A DNA stretch of 64,000 bases, from NCBI RefSeq assembly GCF_031846505.1, contig NZ_JAVRHP010000003.1, positions 1 to 64,000 on the forward strand. Reading direction: 5' to 3'. Below are positions 18,428 through 27,343 of the stretch, piece after piece. Position 1 is the first letter of the stretch. Each line of letters opens with the position of its first letter. This DNA is from Autumnicola edwardsiae (lineage in GTDB: Bacteria > Bacteroidota > Bacteroidia > Flavobacteriales > Flavobacteriaceae). The notes below the pieces were generated by a model. That model was not told where the DNA came from. It saw only the letters and a list, made by a program, of their open reading frames with translations, and searched no databases. A program made the translations under genes and the position numbers.

Positions 18428-19912
18428 TCAATTTAATGAAAATGTAGTTCCTTCTTTCCCGTCTTTTAACTGAATCCCGATTTCTTGTAACTGATCCCGG
18501 ATTTTATCGCTCGTGGCAAAATCTTTATTTGCCCGCGCTTCCGCTCTAAGTCTTATAAGCAGTTCTATGGTATTGGAAAGTTTGTCTGTAGAGCTATTGT
18601 TTTCCTCCAAAACGTCCTTCAATCCAAGCACATCAAACATAAAATCGGCCATTGTTTTCTTCAGTGCTTCTTTATCTTCAGGAGTAATAGTGGAAGCTCC
18701 TTCTTTGATGTTATTAATTGTTTTAACAGCATCAAATAACCTGGCAATTAGAACAGGGCTGTTAAAATCATCATTCATGGCGTCGTAACAAGATTGTCTC
18801 CATTCAGTTAAAGAAAAAGAAGAGGAGTTGTTATCTGGAAGATTTTCTATGGAATGATAAGCTTCCATTAACCTGTTAAAGCCTTTTTCACTTGCTGCAA
18901 GTGCTTCGTTGGAGAAATCCAGAATGCTCCTGTAATTTGCCTGAAGCATAAAGAACCGGGTGACATTTGGGGAAAAAGCTTTCTCCAGAATATCATTATT
19001 TCCACTGAAAATTTCATTCGGCAGAATATTGTTACCCGTACTTTTTGCCATTTTCTTCCCATTTAAGGTCAGCATGTTGGCATGCATCCAGTAATTTACA
19101 GGACTTTTTCCGGTTGCAGCTTCTCCCTGGGCAATTTCACATTCGTGATGTGGAAATTTCAGATCCATTCCGCCTCCGTGAATATCGAATTCTTCTCCCA
19201 GGTACTTTGTGCTCATTACTGTACATTCCAGGTGCCATCCGGGAAAGCCGTCGCTCCAGGGTGAAGGCCACCTCATAATATGCTGCGGTTCTGCCTTTTT
19301 CCAAAGTGCAAAATCCTGCGGATTCTTCTTGTCAGATTGTGCGGCAAGTTCCCGGGTGTTGGCAATCATATCTTCAATCGCCCTGCCGCTCAATTTTCCG
19401 TAGTTATTCTCCTCATTAAATTTTAAGACATCAAAATAAACCGAGCCATTAGCTTCATAAGCAAATCCGTTTTCAATAATGGTTTTAATGATCTCGATTT
19501 GTTCCACAATATGGCCAGTGGCTGTAGGTTCTATGCTGGGAGGGAGGTTATTGAATTTTTCAAGGATGTTATGAAAATCAATCGTGTAGCGCTGCACAAC
19601 TTCCATAGGTTCAATCTGCTCAAGCCGTGCTTTCTTTGCTATTCGATCCTCTCCGGTTTCAGCATCATTTTCGAGGTGTCCTGCATCTGTGATATTTCTA
19701 ACATACCTCACTTTATATCCCAGGTGCTTTAAGTATCTAAAAACAAGATCAAAGGAAATAAAGGTCCTGCAGTTGCCCAGGTGAACATTGCTGTAAACCG
19801 TTGGCCCGCAAACATACATTCCAATATTACCTTCATTAATAGGAGTGAATTTCTCCTTTTCCCCCGTCATGGAGTTATAAATTTGTAAGCTTTGTTCCTG
19901 GTAAAGCGCCAT
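18428..19912 (-). CDS. cysS: Cysteinyl-tRNA synthetase
   Basis: A 494-residue class I aminoacyl-tRNA synthetase. The HIGH motif appears as HLGN in CGPTVYSNVHLGNCR, where the Cys is also a zinc ligand. The other zinc ligands are in GWHLECTVMS and FPHHECEIAQ. The KMSKS motif reads KMAKS in LNGKKMAKSTGN. The zinc site reads out the cysteine substrate and explains its specificity. Length is normal. It starts 34 bases after folE ends, and yidD follows closely. Confidence 0.95.
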   Translation of the reverse strand: MALYQEQSLQIYNSMTGEKEKFTPINEGNIGMYVCGPTVYSNVHLGNCRTFISFDLVFRYLKHLGYKVRYVRNITDAGHLENDAETGEDRIAKKARLEQIEPMEVVQRYTIDFHNILEKFNNLPPSIEPTATGHIVEQIEIIKTIIENGFAYEANGSVYFDVLKFNEENNYGKLSGRAIEDMIANTRELAAQSDKKNPQDFALWKKAEPQHIMRWPSPWSDGFPGWHLECTVMSTKYLGEEFDIHGGGMDLKFPHHECEIAQGEAATGKSPVNYWMHANMLTLNGKKMAKSTGNNILPNEIFSGNNDILEKAFSPNVTRFFMLQANYRSILDFSNEALAASEKGFNRLMEAYHSIENLPDNNSSSFSLTEWRQSCYDAMNDDFNSPVLIARLFDAVKTINNIKEGASTITPEDKEALKKTMADFMFDVLGLKDVLEENNSSTDKLSNTIELLIRLRAEARANKDFATSDKIRDQLQEIGIQLKDGKEGTTFSLN

Positions 19913-19945
19913 AAATGCCCTGTTATTTAATGAATTCTACGCTGG

Positions 19946-20623
19946 TTAAAAATTTGTTTCAAGTTTAATATAGTCCAGAAATTCACGTTTAGTCTCTTTT
20001 TCTTTAAAAGCACCCCCAAATTCACTGGTTACCGTGCTACTTTCGATGTCCCTTATTCCCCGGCTGTTAACGCATAAATGTTTTGCGTCTATTACGCAGG
20101 CAACATCTTTTGTTCCAAGTACGTGCTGTAATTCCTGTACAATCTGCATAGTTAAACGCTCCTGTACCTGCGGGCGCTTGGCAAAATAATCTACAATACG
20201 ATTCATCTTGGAGAGGCCTACAACAGAGCCATTTGAGATATAGGCCACGTGTGCTTTACCAACGATAGGCAATAAATGATGCTCACATGTGGAATAGACG
20301 GTGATATTTTTTTCGACAAGCATTTCTCCATACTTGTACTTATTGTCAAATGTTGATGCTTTGGGTTTTCTCTTTGGGTCAAGACCAGAGAAAATCTCAT
20401 TAACAAACATCTTTGCTACTCTTTGTGGCGTACCCTTTAAACTGTCATCTGTTAAATCAAGTCCCAGGGTCTTCATGATATTATTTACATCTTGCTTTAT
20501 AAGTTCAATTTTTTCAAGATCGCTTATTTCGAAAGCATCATCACGAAGGGGAGTTTCAGCACTACTACTTGCGTGCGCTTCTCCAAATTCATCTATTTCG
20601 TTCAAAATCTTATCTATTTTCAT
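19946..20623 (-). CDS. folE: GTP cyclohydrolase I
   Basis: A 225-residue enzyme that converts GTP to 7,8-dihydroneopterin triphosphate, the entry to folate and also to the pterin precursor used for queuosine (QueE is in this window). The zinc-binding motif is CEHHLLPI, and the C-terminal HLCVNSRGIRD has the second Cys. I start it at the ATG at 20623. A longer frame with 15 more residues would begin at a TTG inside the TATCTTTG promoter element. The first 40 residues are an acidic extension before the catalytic core. Confidence 0.94.
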   Translation of the reverse strand: MKIDKILNEIDEFGEAHASSSAETPLRDDAFEISDLEKIELIKQDVNNIMKTLGLDLTDDSLKGTPQRVAKMFVNEIFSGLDPKRKPKASTFDNKYKYGEMLVEKNITVYSTCEHHLLPIVGKAHVAYISNGSVVGLSKMNRIVDYFAKRPQVQERLTMQIVQELQHVLGTKDVACVIDAKHLCVNSRGIRDIESSTVTSEFGGAFKEKETKREFLDYIKLETNF

Positions 20624-20665
20624 CCTATTTTTACAATAATAGTCGTAAACCGGGAGTTTAGCTTG

Positions 20666-20673
20666 CAAAGATA
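20666..20673 (-). promoter_or_regulatory. Bacteroidota -7 promoter element before folE
   Basis: On the minus strand this reads TATCTTTG, a full match to TAnnTTTG, 42 bases upstream of the folE ATG. It decides the start: the in-frame TTG at 20668 lies within it. Confidence 0.6.
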
Positions 20674-20766
20674 CATATTTATAAGCTTTCAGGAGAATAG
20701 TTAATTGAAAGCGTAATAAAAAGTATTAGGATTTTATTCTTTAATTTGCAGCAGAGCCAATATTTG

Positions 20767-22620
20767 ATGAAACCTAAATTTTTCATACACTTAATTGCGA
20801 TATATTTACTTTTAACGACAGGTAACTCTTACGGGCAGGGCAGCTTGTGTGAGGATGTTGAACCTTTTTGTGCGGGGGATCAGGAACTGGTATTTCCAAA
20901 TTCAAATTTTTTAAGCGGCTCTTTGTCCGATGGGCAGGCAGGTCCATATTATGGTTGCCTGGTTTCACAACCATATCCTGCGTGGTTTTATCTTCAGATA
21001 GAAAATTCCGGCAATCTGCAATTTAAAATTTCACAATTTCAGAATGAAAATGGTTCAGGAGAAAGCCTGGACGTAGACTTTGCTGTTTGGGGCCCTTTTA
21101 ATGAAGATGAAGATTATTGTAATAATGCTGCTCTTAGCCGCCAGAATCTTGTAGACTGTAGTTTTTCACAATCGGCTGTAGAGGGTATGACGATTAATAA
21201 CGCCCGGGCTGATGATATTTATATTGTGCTTATCACCAATTTCTCGGAGTCTCCGGGTTATATCAGTCTGCAGCAGACCAACTCTTCCCAGACTGGTGCC
21301 GGTGCGACAGATTGTAGTATCCTGGAAAGTACACTGGGGGAGGACAGGATAGGTTGTGGTGACGAACAGATTATTCTGGACGGTACAACAAATGGAGCAA
21401 TAGATTATGAATGGTATGTCTATAATGAAGCTTCTGGAACATATGATATCCTTGCAGATGAAACAAATTCAACTTTAAGCGTTATTAATAGCGGTAATTA
21501 CAGGGTTGTGGTTTACGGTGCTGAAGCAGACGATACTGCAGAGGATGACGTGAATGTTACATTTTATGATGAGCCTGTGGCTACTTTACCCGCAGATTTT
21601 GTAATCTGTTCTAAGGAAGGTGAGCCTGTAAATTTAACAGAAGCATCTGCCGAAATTTTATCTGGTAATTCAAACCGGGAAAATTACAATGTGAGGTATT
21701 ATGAATCTGAAGAAGCGGCAGAGGAAGACATCCCGGTTAATTCTCCTGCAGCCTACATTTGGGAAGAAGGTGAAGAGATTTTTGCACAGGTTGTGGGGGT
21801 AGAGAGTGGCTGCAGATCTAGTTTGGTTTCCTTTGGTTTTGATCAAACGGTTTTTCCTGAAGTAAATCTTGATGAGATAACCCAGGCTTGCTTAAATCCC
21901 AATGGAGATTTGCAAAGTGAAATAGTGATTGGGAGTGACCTGGGAACAGGATATTCTTACCAGTGGAGAAATAATAACGGAATAGTCTCCAATGAAGCGG
22001 TTCTCGTTTTTTCTGAAGTTCCGCCTTTACAGAGTTACAGGCTGGTCCTTACTGATAATGAAACCGGGTGCACCCGGAATTTCGAGACTGAATTGCGATA
22101 CACTTCAGCACCTGCTGAAGTGCTTATTAATATTGAAGGAAGTGATTTTACAGGTGGGACTACCGTAACGGCTGAAGCTATGCAGGGTGTTGGCGAAGCA
22201 ACAGAATATGAGTACCAACTCGATGACGGAAGCTGGCAATCTGGTGCCGTCTTCCAAAATGTGAAGCCGGGGAATCATGTGGTTAGGGCAAGGGAAATCA
22301 ATGGCTGCGGTATTACCAGTTCCGATGATTTAAGTATTGTAGGTTATATGCGCTTTTTTACACCAAATTCCGACGGTTATAACGATACCTGGACCCTTGT
22401 TAATGAAAATGATGAAAGCAATTTAACAATCAGGATTATTTATATCTTTGATAGGTATGGAAGGCTGTTGAAGCAAATTTCACCTTCTGGTCCCGGATGG
22501 GATGGTACCGTAAAAGGTGAAGATCTTCCTGCCGATGATTACTGGTTTAAAATTATATTTGTGAATGAGTCAACTGCTGAAACTGGTGAGTTCAGAGGTA
22601 ACTTTAGTCTTATTCGATAA
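20767..22620 (+). CDS. Surface protein with gliding-motility-associated (T9SS type B) C-terminal domain
   Basis: A 617-residue exported protein. The signal peptide (MKPKFFIHLIAIYLLL...SYGQ) is followed by a Cys-rich N-terminal domain (LCEDVEPFCAG, PYYGCLV, DYCNNAAL) of the beta-sandwich type seen in such adhesins. Ig-like repeats then lead to the C-terminal sorting domain, recognised by FFTPNSDGYNDTWTL, IYIFDRYGRLLKQI and GWDGTVKGEDLPADDYWF. This domain targets proteins through the type IX secretion system, as in CHU_C/TIGR04131 proteins. The ATG at 20767 is chosen over a TTG seven codons upstream because the signal peptide begins there. Its ligand is unknown. Confidence 0.9.
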   Translation: MKPKFFIHLIAIYLLLTTGNSYGQGSLCEDVEPFCAGDQELVFPNSNFLSGSLSDGQAGPYYGCLVSQPYPAWFYLQIENSGNLQFKISQFQNENGSGESLDVDFAVWGPFNEDEDYCNNAALSRQNLVDCSFSQSAVEGMTINNARADDIYIVLITNFSESPGYISLQQTNSSQTGAGATDCSILESTLGEDRIGCGDEQIILDGTTNGAIDYEWYVYNEASGTYDILADETNSTLSVINSGNYRVVVYGAEADDTAEDDVNVTFYDEPVATLPADFVICSKEGEPVNLTEASAEILSGNSNRENYNVRYYESEEAAEEDIPVNSPAAYIWEEGEEIFAQVVGVESGCRSSLVSFGFDQTVFPEVNLDEITQACLNPNGDLQSEIVIGSDLGTGYSYQWRNNNGIVSNEAVLVFSEVPPLQSYRLVLTDNETGCTRNFETELRYTSAPAEVLINIEGSDFTGGTTVTAEAMQGVGEATEYEYQLDDGSWQSGAVFQNVKPGNHVVRAREINGCGITSSDDLSIVGYMRFFTPNSDGYNDTWTLVNENDESNLTIRIIYIFDRYGRLLKQISPSGPGWDGTVKGEDLPADDYWFKIIFVNESTAETGEFRGNFSLIR

Positions 22621-22623
22621 AAA

Positions 22624-22671
22624 AAGAGACTAAAAAAACAGCAAGAAGCTTCCTGCTGTTTTTTTAGTCCC
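22624..22671. terminator. Bidirectional terminator between the T9SS protein and FadL-like genes
   Basis: A long stem (GACTAAAAAAACAGCA / TGCTGTTTTTTTAGTC) with an AGAAGCTTCC loop. Both arms give a T-run in their own direction, fitting the convergent genes. Confidence 0.88.
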
Positions 22672-22698
22672 TCTATGTTAATTAAGTATCTTTCTCTG

Positions 22699-24207
22699 TT
22701 ATAGACCAAAACTAAGGGAAATTACAAAATTCGAAATATCACGATCGATATTTGCCGTATTTGTCAACCCAACGTTATATAATTCCCTGGAATCTGAATA
22801 TTCTGTTTTATTATAAGCTAAATCCAGTCTAACAGCTCCAAAGCTATATCCAAGTCCACCAGAATAGCCGGTCACTTCTCCTATATCGCCCTGATCTTTA
22901 TAAGGACTTTCTTCAAACCTGTAGCCTCCACGTAAACTCCAGTCCTGGATACGGTATTCTCCACCAATCCTGTAGCTCGACACAGCCTGAAAATTTTCTG
23001 AAATATCCTGATTCTGGATGCTGAAGTCGGGATCATTTTCGGGACGAAATTCCATATTGGTATAATCCTTATAAGAGTAATCAAAGCTAATCAATCCATT
23101 CCCGCCAAATAAAAATGCGAGACTTCCGGTATATTTTCCGGGGGTTTTAAGGGTGTAATCAGGATAAACATTAATGGCCTCGGGATAGACAACTGTAGTT
23201 CCCTCCACGTTATTATCTGTTTCCAGGTACTGCGTGGTTTCTTCCCTTATGTTGTACCATGTGGGCGACTCATAAGAAGCACCTAATCTCACCGTCTGAT
23301 TTACCTTTGCTATAGCGCCAAGTTGAAACGAGAAGCCATCACCGGTCGTGCTTAAGTTATTCTCAAATTCCACATACGTAGTATTGCTTCCGGAGTTACT
23401 ATTTGATTCGGTAAAGAGGGTGGTGCTGTCGTAGTTCAAAAAATGGCTGTTTAAATTAACTCCCAGGTAAAGAAAATCCTGATACTGGGTTGCGAAGTTA
23501 AAAGATAATTTACCGTTCATCCCGGTAGATGCCAGAGCATAATTTTGTGCAAAACTACCTTCCGAAATAGCCGAGGTGTAAGAGGTGTTTTCCAGATCTG
23601 TAGTCACAGGATCGATAATAAAACCCTGGTAGCCTAACATTGCCTGCTGTGCTCCAAAACCCCGATTTTCACCCAAGAAGGTATACAGATCTGTCACGTC
23701 CTCTCCATCTACTGTTTCCAGTAGATCTAAAGGAACACCATCAGCATAGCCCAAAAAGTACTCGTCTATGGAAGTATTGCTCGTTCCCCTGGCAACAAAG
23801 TTGTCATCAAAGTTGCTGGTCTCAGAAAAATTTAGACCCAAGGTGAATTTTTTCCATGGGCTTTCACCATTTCCCTGAAATACCAAAACCCCTCCAGCCT
23901 GGGAAAAATTAAAATCTGAACGTTCGCTGGTGGTTAATCCGTTAAAGTAATTCACCGAATTTTCCGAATTGCGGTGGTCCAGAGTAATTGTAGCGAAACT
24001 GTTCAAAAAAACCGCAGAACCGGCGGGATTTGTATTTAATGCAGATATATCACCACCAAGGGCACCAAAAGCACCACTCATTGCGCGATAACGAGCTGTT
24101 CCTGTTAATTCTTCTGAAGAATATCTATAGGCATCTGCACTTGTTTGTCCTGCTACGTAGGAAATGGATAGCAATCCAAAACAAATAATGGAAAAAAGCT
24201 TTTTCAT
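22699..24207 (-). CDS. OmpP1/FadL-family outer-membrane transport protein
   Basis: A 502-residue outer-membrane beta-barrel. The signal peptide ends near residue 20 (SYVAGQ). The mature N-terminus carries the FadL-like plug/hatch signature (GTARYRAMSGAFGALGGDISALNTNPAG), and the C-terminus ends with a strand closing in SLSFGL. Family members take up long-chain fatty acids or other hydrophobic compounds; the substrate here cannot be read from sequence. It is a single leftward gene, separated from the upstream lipoprotein gene by a terminator. Confidence 0.87.
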   Translation of the reverse strand: MKKLFSIICFGLLSISYVAGQTSADAYRYSSEELTGTARYRAMSGAFGALGGDISALNTNPAGSAVFLNSFATITLDHRNSENSVNYFNGLTTSERSDFNFSQAGGVLVFQGNGESPWKKFTLGLNFSETSNFDDNFVARGTSNTSIDEYFLGYADGVPLDLLETVDGEDVTDLYTFLGENRGFGAQQAMLGYQGFIIDPVTTDLENTSYTSAISEGSFAQNYALASTGMNGKLSFNFATQYQDFLYLGVNLNSHFLNYDSTTLFTESNSNSGSNTTYVEFENNLSTTGDGFSFQLGAIAKVNQTVRLGASYESPTWYNIREETTQYLETDNNVEGTTVVYPEAINVYPDYTLKTPGKYTGSLAFLFGGNGLISFDYSYKDYTNMEFRPENDPDFSIQNQDISENFQAVSSYRIGGEYRIQDWSLRGGYRFEESPYKDQGDIGEVTGYSGGLGYSFGAVRLDLAYNKTEYSDSRELYNVGLTNTANIDRDISNFVISLSFGL

Positions 24208-24237
24208 GGTATTTAAGATTTTTTAAATGAGGTACTT

Positions 24238-24272
24238 ACAAAAGACCTTACAGTGTTTGGCTGTAAGGTCTA
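24238..24272 (-). terminator. Terminator of the Gly/Tyr-Ser/Arg lipoprotein gene
   Basis: Perfect 11-base stem (AGACCTTACAG / CTGTAAGGTCT) with a seven-base loop. The T-run lies on the minus-strand exit side, so it ends the leftward gene 24303-25433 before the FadL-like gene. Confidence 0.82.
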
Positions 24273-24302
24273 CTGTAAAATTTTTTGGTAAAGCAGCCGG
24301 GA

Positions 24303-25433
24303 TTATCCTCTGCCTCCTCTTGAAGAGGATCGTCCTCCACCGGAGCTTCTGGTACCGGAACTGCTTCTTCCTGAGCTGCCGGAGCTGCGCACTCTTCCGC
24401 TGCTACTTCTTGTAGGGGTGGAAGATCTTGTTTGTGTACTTCTACTCCTGGTAGGGGAGGAGGATCTTTGGTAAGAAGTATTTCTTCTTGATGATTCTGA
24501 ATTTACTCTTACAGGAGTAGATCTGGTCCTGCTTCTACTATAAACGTTGGAATTATCATTAGAAGATCTTACAGATCTGCTACGGGAACCGCTGTAATCT
24601 GCAGTTCTGTTACTTCTTATTTCCCTAATGCTGCGGGAATAAGAGGAGTTTCTTGTTCGTGCATTGGTAGCCGATGTATTTCTATTGCTCCTGCCGGTAT
24701 AAGATTGCCTGGAGTTTCTTCTTCCTTCGTTATAGGCCACTTCACGTCTGTTGTCGTAATGTCGGTAGTACGGAGAGCCGTACCAGCCACGGTTGTAAAG
24801 TCCACGATTATAAAAATAAGGGTTGAAAAAACCAGAATAACCCCAACCGAAGCCTATACCATAACCACCCATAAAAGGATGTCCAAAGCCTGATCCCCAA
24901 TAAGGATCCCATGCTCCCCAGTAAGGATTGCCCCAGTATCCACCATAACCGGCATAACCATAGCCAAAGCGGTTGCCCCAGCCCCAACGGTAAGGACTAT
25001 ACAGTCCGCCGTACCAGCCGCTATTATAAATATTAACAGTATATTCATCAGGATCTGCGCCCCATGGAGCATAACCACCTGTATAAGCCATAGAATCATT
25101 GTAGTATTCCTCTTCCTGCCCTTCTGCAGAAGAATAAGATTCTACATCAGTAAAAATGGCGCCGTTTTCCAGAACGTCATTGTACATCTGGGATTTTTCA
25201 GCAAACAGATTTTTGTAATAATTGCTATTGCCGTTATTGTTTTCGGTTTCTGCATAACGTTCCTGTCTGGTATCAGTCCTTCGGTCATATCGAACATCTG
25301 GATTAGGATCACCATAAATGCCATCATTTCCATAGCCTGTGTACTGGTAAGAACCGCAGGACGCTAATAATAGCAAAAATACAGGAGCCATGAAAAAGGT
25401 AATCTTTCGGGATATGTTGTAATTGCGTATCAT
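24303..25433 (-). CDS. Low-complexity lipoprotein: Gly/Tyr/Trp-rich centre, Ser/Arg-rich tail
   Basis: A 376-residue protein with a lipoprotein signal (lipobox LLASC near residue 26). After an acidic, Asn-rich stretch comes a block of about 100 residues dominated by Gly, Tyr, Trp, Phe and Pro (for example GYAGYGGYWGNPYWG). The rest is about 150 residues almost wholly of Ser, Arg, Thr and Gly (RSSTPTRSSSGRVRSSG). I know no function. The composition suggests a disordered, sticky, positively charged surface or matrix protein. The ATG at 25433 is used; an upstream TTG falls in the promoter. A perfect inverted repeat overlaps its promoter region. Confidence 0.8.
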   Translation of the reverse strand: MIRNYNISRKITFFMAPVFLLLLASCGSYQYTGYGNDGIYGDPNPDVRYDRRTDTRQERYAETENNNGNSNYYKNLFAEKSQMYNDVLENGAIFTDVESYSSAEGQEEEYYNDSMAYTGGYAPWGADPDEYTVNIYNSGWYGGLYSPYRWGWGNRFGYGYAGYGGYWGNPYWGAWDPYWGSGFGHPFMGGYGIGFGWGYSGFFNPYFYNRGLYNRGWYGSPYYRHYDNRREVAYNEGRRNSRQSYTGRSNRNTSATNARTRNSSYSRSIREIRSNRTADYSGSRSRSVRSSNDNSNVYSRSRTRSTPVRVNSESSRRNTSYQRSSSPTRSRSTQTRSSTPTRSSSGRVRSSGSSGRSSSGTRSSGGGRSSSRGGRG

Positions 25434-25460
25434 TAGCTTGTATTTTATTGTTGAACATTT

Positions 25461-25488
25461 CAAAATTAGTTAGTTTTGCGCTAACTAA
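25461..25488 (-). promoter_or_regulatory. Promoter with overlapping inverted repeat (candidate operator)
   Basis: On the minus strand TAATTTTG (25461-25468) matches TAnnTTTG, about 28 bases before the ATG of the low-complexity lipoprotein gene. A perfect 8-base inverted repeat, TTAGTTAG (25466-25473) and CTAACTAA (25481-25488), with a 7-base spacer, overlaps the element and fills the space upstream of it. This is where a repressor or activator would bind. The divergent proS gene starts 57 bases away. Confidence 0.45.
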
Positions 25489-25544
25489 CAGGGGATTTAA
25501 CTTGTAAGTAATAAAACACAAGTTTTATGCCAAATACTTGATTA

Positions 25545-27023
25545 ATGGGGAAGAAATTAACTACCAGGAGTGAAGACTATTCCAAATGGTACAACGAACT
25601 GGTTGTAAAAGCCGATCTCGCAGAGAATTCGGCAGTTCGCGGCTGTATGGTGATAAAGCCATATGGTTATGCAATCTGGGAAAAGATGCAGGGCGAATTG
25701 GATAGGATGTTTAAGGAAACGGGGCACCAAAATGCTTATTTTCCGCTATTCGTTCCAAAGAGCCTTTTTGAAGCTGAAGAAAAAAATGCCGAAGGTTTTG
25801 CAAAGGAATGTGCGGTTGTAACGCACTATCGCTTAAAGAACAATCCTGACGAGCCGGGAAAATTAATGGTGGATCCCGAAGCAAAGCTTGATGAAGAACT
25901 GGTGGTAAGGCCTACTTCTGAAGCAATTATCTGGAACACTTATAAAAACTGGGTGCAGTCTTACCGGGATTTGCCCATACTTATCAACCAATGGGCGAAT
26001 GTTGTACGGTGGGAAATGAGAACACGACTATTTCTTCGTACGGCCGAATTTCTTTGGCAGGAAGGTCATACTGCGCATGCCACCAAGCAGGAAGCCTTGG
26101 ATGAAGCGATGCAGATGAATGATATTTATGCCACTTTTGCTGAAGAATTTATGGCTATTCCGGTAGTTAAAGGAAGTAAAACTGAAAATGAACGCTTCGC
26201 GGGAGCAGAAGAGACGTATTGCATTGAAGCTCTTATGCAGGATGGCAAAGCTTTACAGGCAGGAACGTCTCACTTTCTCGGGCAGAATTTTGCGAAAGCC
26301 TTTGATGTAAAATTTGCATCAAAAGAAGGTGGCCTCGAGCATGTATGGGCTACATCGTGGGGGGTTTCTACCAGGCTAATGGGTGCGCTCATTATGACGC
26401 ACAGTGATGATAACGGGCTTGTACTTCCTCCAAATCTGGCGCCAATTCAGGTGGTTATAGTTCCTATTTATAAAAGCGAAGATCAGTTAGCCCAAATTTC
26501 TGAAGTAGCCAATAAGCTAACTTCAGACTTAAGGGCGAAAGGGATTTCTGTAAAGTATGATGATCGTGATACGCAAAAGCCGGGTTGGAAATTTGCCCAA
26601 TATGAGCTTCAGGGTGTGCCGGTACGCCTTGCTATTGGTCCAAAAGATGTTGAAAAAGGAACAGTAGAGTTGGCAAGGAGGGACCTTCTAAGTAAAGAGT
26701 TTGTAAATCAGGATGAGGTGGTGGAAAAGGTAAGCGCACTAATGACTGAGATGCAGGATTCATTATTTGAAAAAGCTAAATCATTTAGAGATTCTCATGT
26801 TACTGAAGTAGATTCTTTTGACGAATTCAAAAAAGTCTTAAAAGAAAAAGGAGGATTTATTTCTGCTCATTGGGACGGTTCACCAGAAACAGAAAATAAG
26901 ATAAAAGAACTTACAAAAGCTACAATACGCTGTATACCATTTAATCAGGAAAAGGAGGAAGGTAGTTGTGTGCTAACAGGGAAACCTTCTTCCCAGAGGG
27001 TACTGTTTGCAAAGGCGTATTAA
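25545..27023 (+). CDS. proS: Prolyl-tRNA synthetase (archaeal/eukaryotic-like form)
   Basis: A 492-residue class II synthetase of the short form that lacks the editing insertion of E. coli ProRS. Class II motifs are visible in RPTSEAIIWNTYKNWVQSYRDLPILINQWANVVRWEMRTRLFLRTAEFLWQEGHTAH read as blocks: motif 1/2 around RPTSE and RWEMRTRLFLRT, and motif 3 near GVSTRLMGALIM. The anticodon-binding domain (VVIVPIY, YDDRDTQKPGWKF) and a reduced C-terminal zinc-like domain ending in FAKAY follow. Bacteroidota normally carry this form. It is followed by tRNA-Glu genes and rpsT, a translation cluster. Confidence 0.94.
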   Translation: MGKKLTTRSEDYSKWYNELVVKADLAENSAVRGCMVIKPYGYAIWEKMQGELDRMFKETGHQNAYFPLFVPKSLFEAEEKNAEGFAKECAVVTHYRLKNNPDEPGKLMVDPEAKLDEELVVRPTSEAIIWNTYKNWVQSYRDLPILINQWANVVRWEMRTRLFLRTAEFLWQEGHTAHATKQEALDEAMQMNDIYATFAEEFMAIPVVKGSKTENERFAGAEETYCIEALMQDGKALQAGTSHFLGQNFAKAFDVKFASKEGGLEHVWATSWGVSTRLMGALIMTHSDDNGLVLPPNLAPIQVVIVPIYKSEDQLAQISEVANKLTSDLRAKGISVKYDDRDTQKPGWKFAQYELQGVPVRLAIGPKDVEKGTVELARRDLLSKEFVNQDEVVEKVSALMTEMQDSLFEKAKSFRDSHVTEVDSFDEFKKVLKEKGGFISAHWDGSPETENKIKELTKATIRCIPFNQEKEEGSCVLTGKPSSQRVLFAKAY

Positions 27024-27047
27024 TTTTTAAAATTTTTTTGTTTCACA

Positions 27048-27078
27048 TTTGCGCCATTCAAAAATAGTTGTATTTTTG
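27048..27078 (+). promoter_or_regulatory. Promoter of the tRNA-Glu genes
   Basis: TTTG at 27048-27051, a 19-base spacer and TATTTTTG at 27071-27078 form the most canonical Bacteroidota promoter in the window, 22 bases before the first tRNA. Confidence 0.75.
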
Positions 27079-27100
27079 CATCCGCAATTAAACAAAAAAT

Positions 27101-27172
27101 GGTCCGTTCGTCTAGGGGTTAGGACGCCAGGTTTTCATCCTGGTAACAGGGGTTCGATTCCCCTACGGACTA
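27101..27172 (+). tRNA. tRNA-Glu (anticodon UUC), first copy
   Basis: A 72-base cloverleaf. The acceptor GGTCCGT pairs with ACGGACT (one G-U at the end). The D-stem GTC/GAC, anticodon stem CCAGG/CCTGG with loop TTTTCAT (anticodon TTC), and T-stem AGGGG/CCCCT with TTCGATT are all present. CCA is not encoded. The identical second copy lies 67 bases downstream. Confidence 0.95.
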
Positions 27173-27239
27173 CAACAAGTACAAATTTTGAAATTTGTAT
27201 TTAAGTGATCGAAAAAGATCGATATTTGAAATAATTCAT

Positions 27240-27311
27240 GGTCCGTTCGTCTAGGGGTTAGGACGCCAGGTTTTCATCCTGGTAACAGGGGTTCGATTCC
27301 CCTACGGACTA
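27240..27311 (+). tRNA. tRNA-Glu (anticodon UUC), second copy
   Basis: Identical over all 72 bases to the copy at 27101, including the AT before and the C after it. It has no obvious promoter of its own in the 67-base spacer, so both are probably cut from one transcript that may continue into rpsT 32 bases later. Confidence 0.95.
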
Positions 27312-27343
27312 CTTTTAAGAAAATAATTTAAACAGAATTTGTA

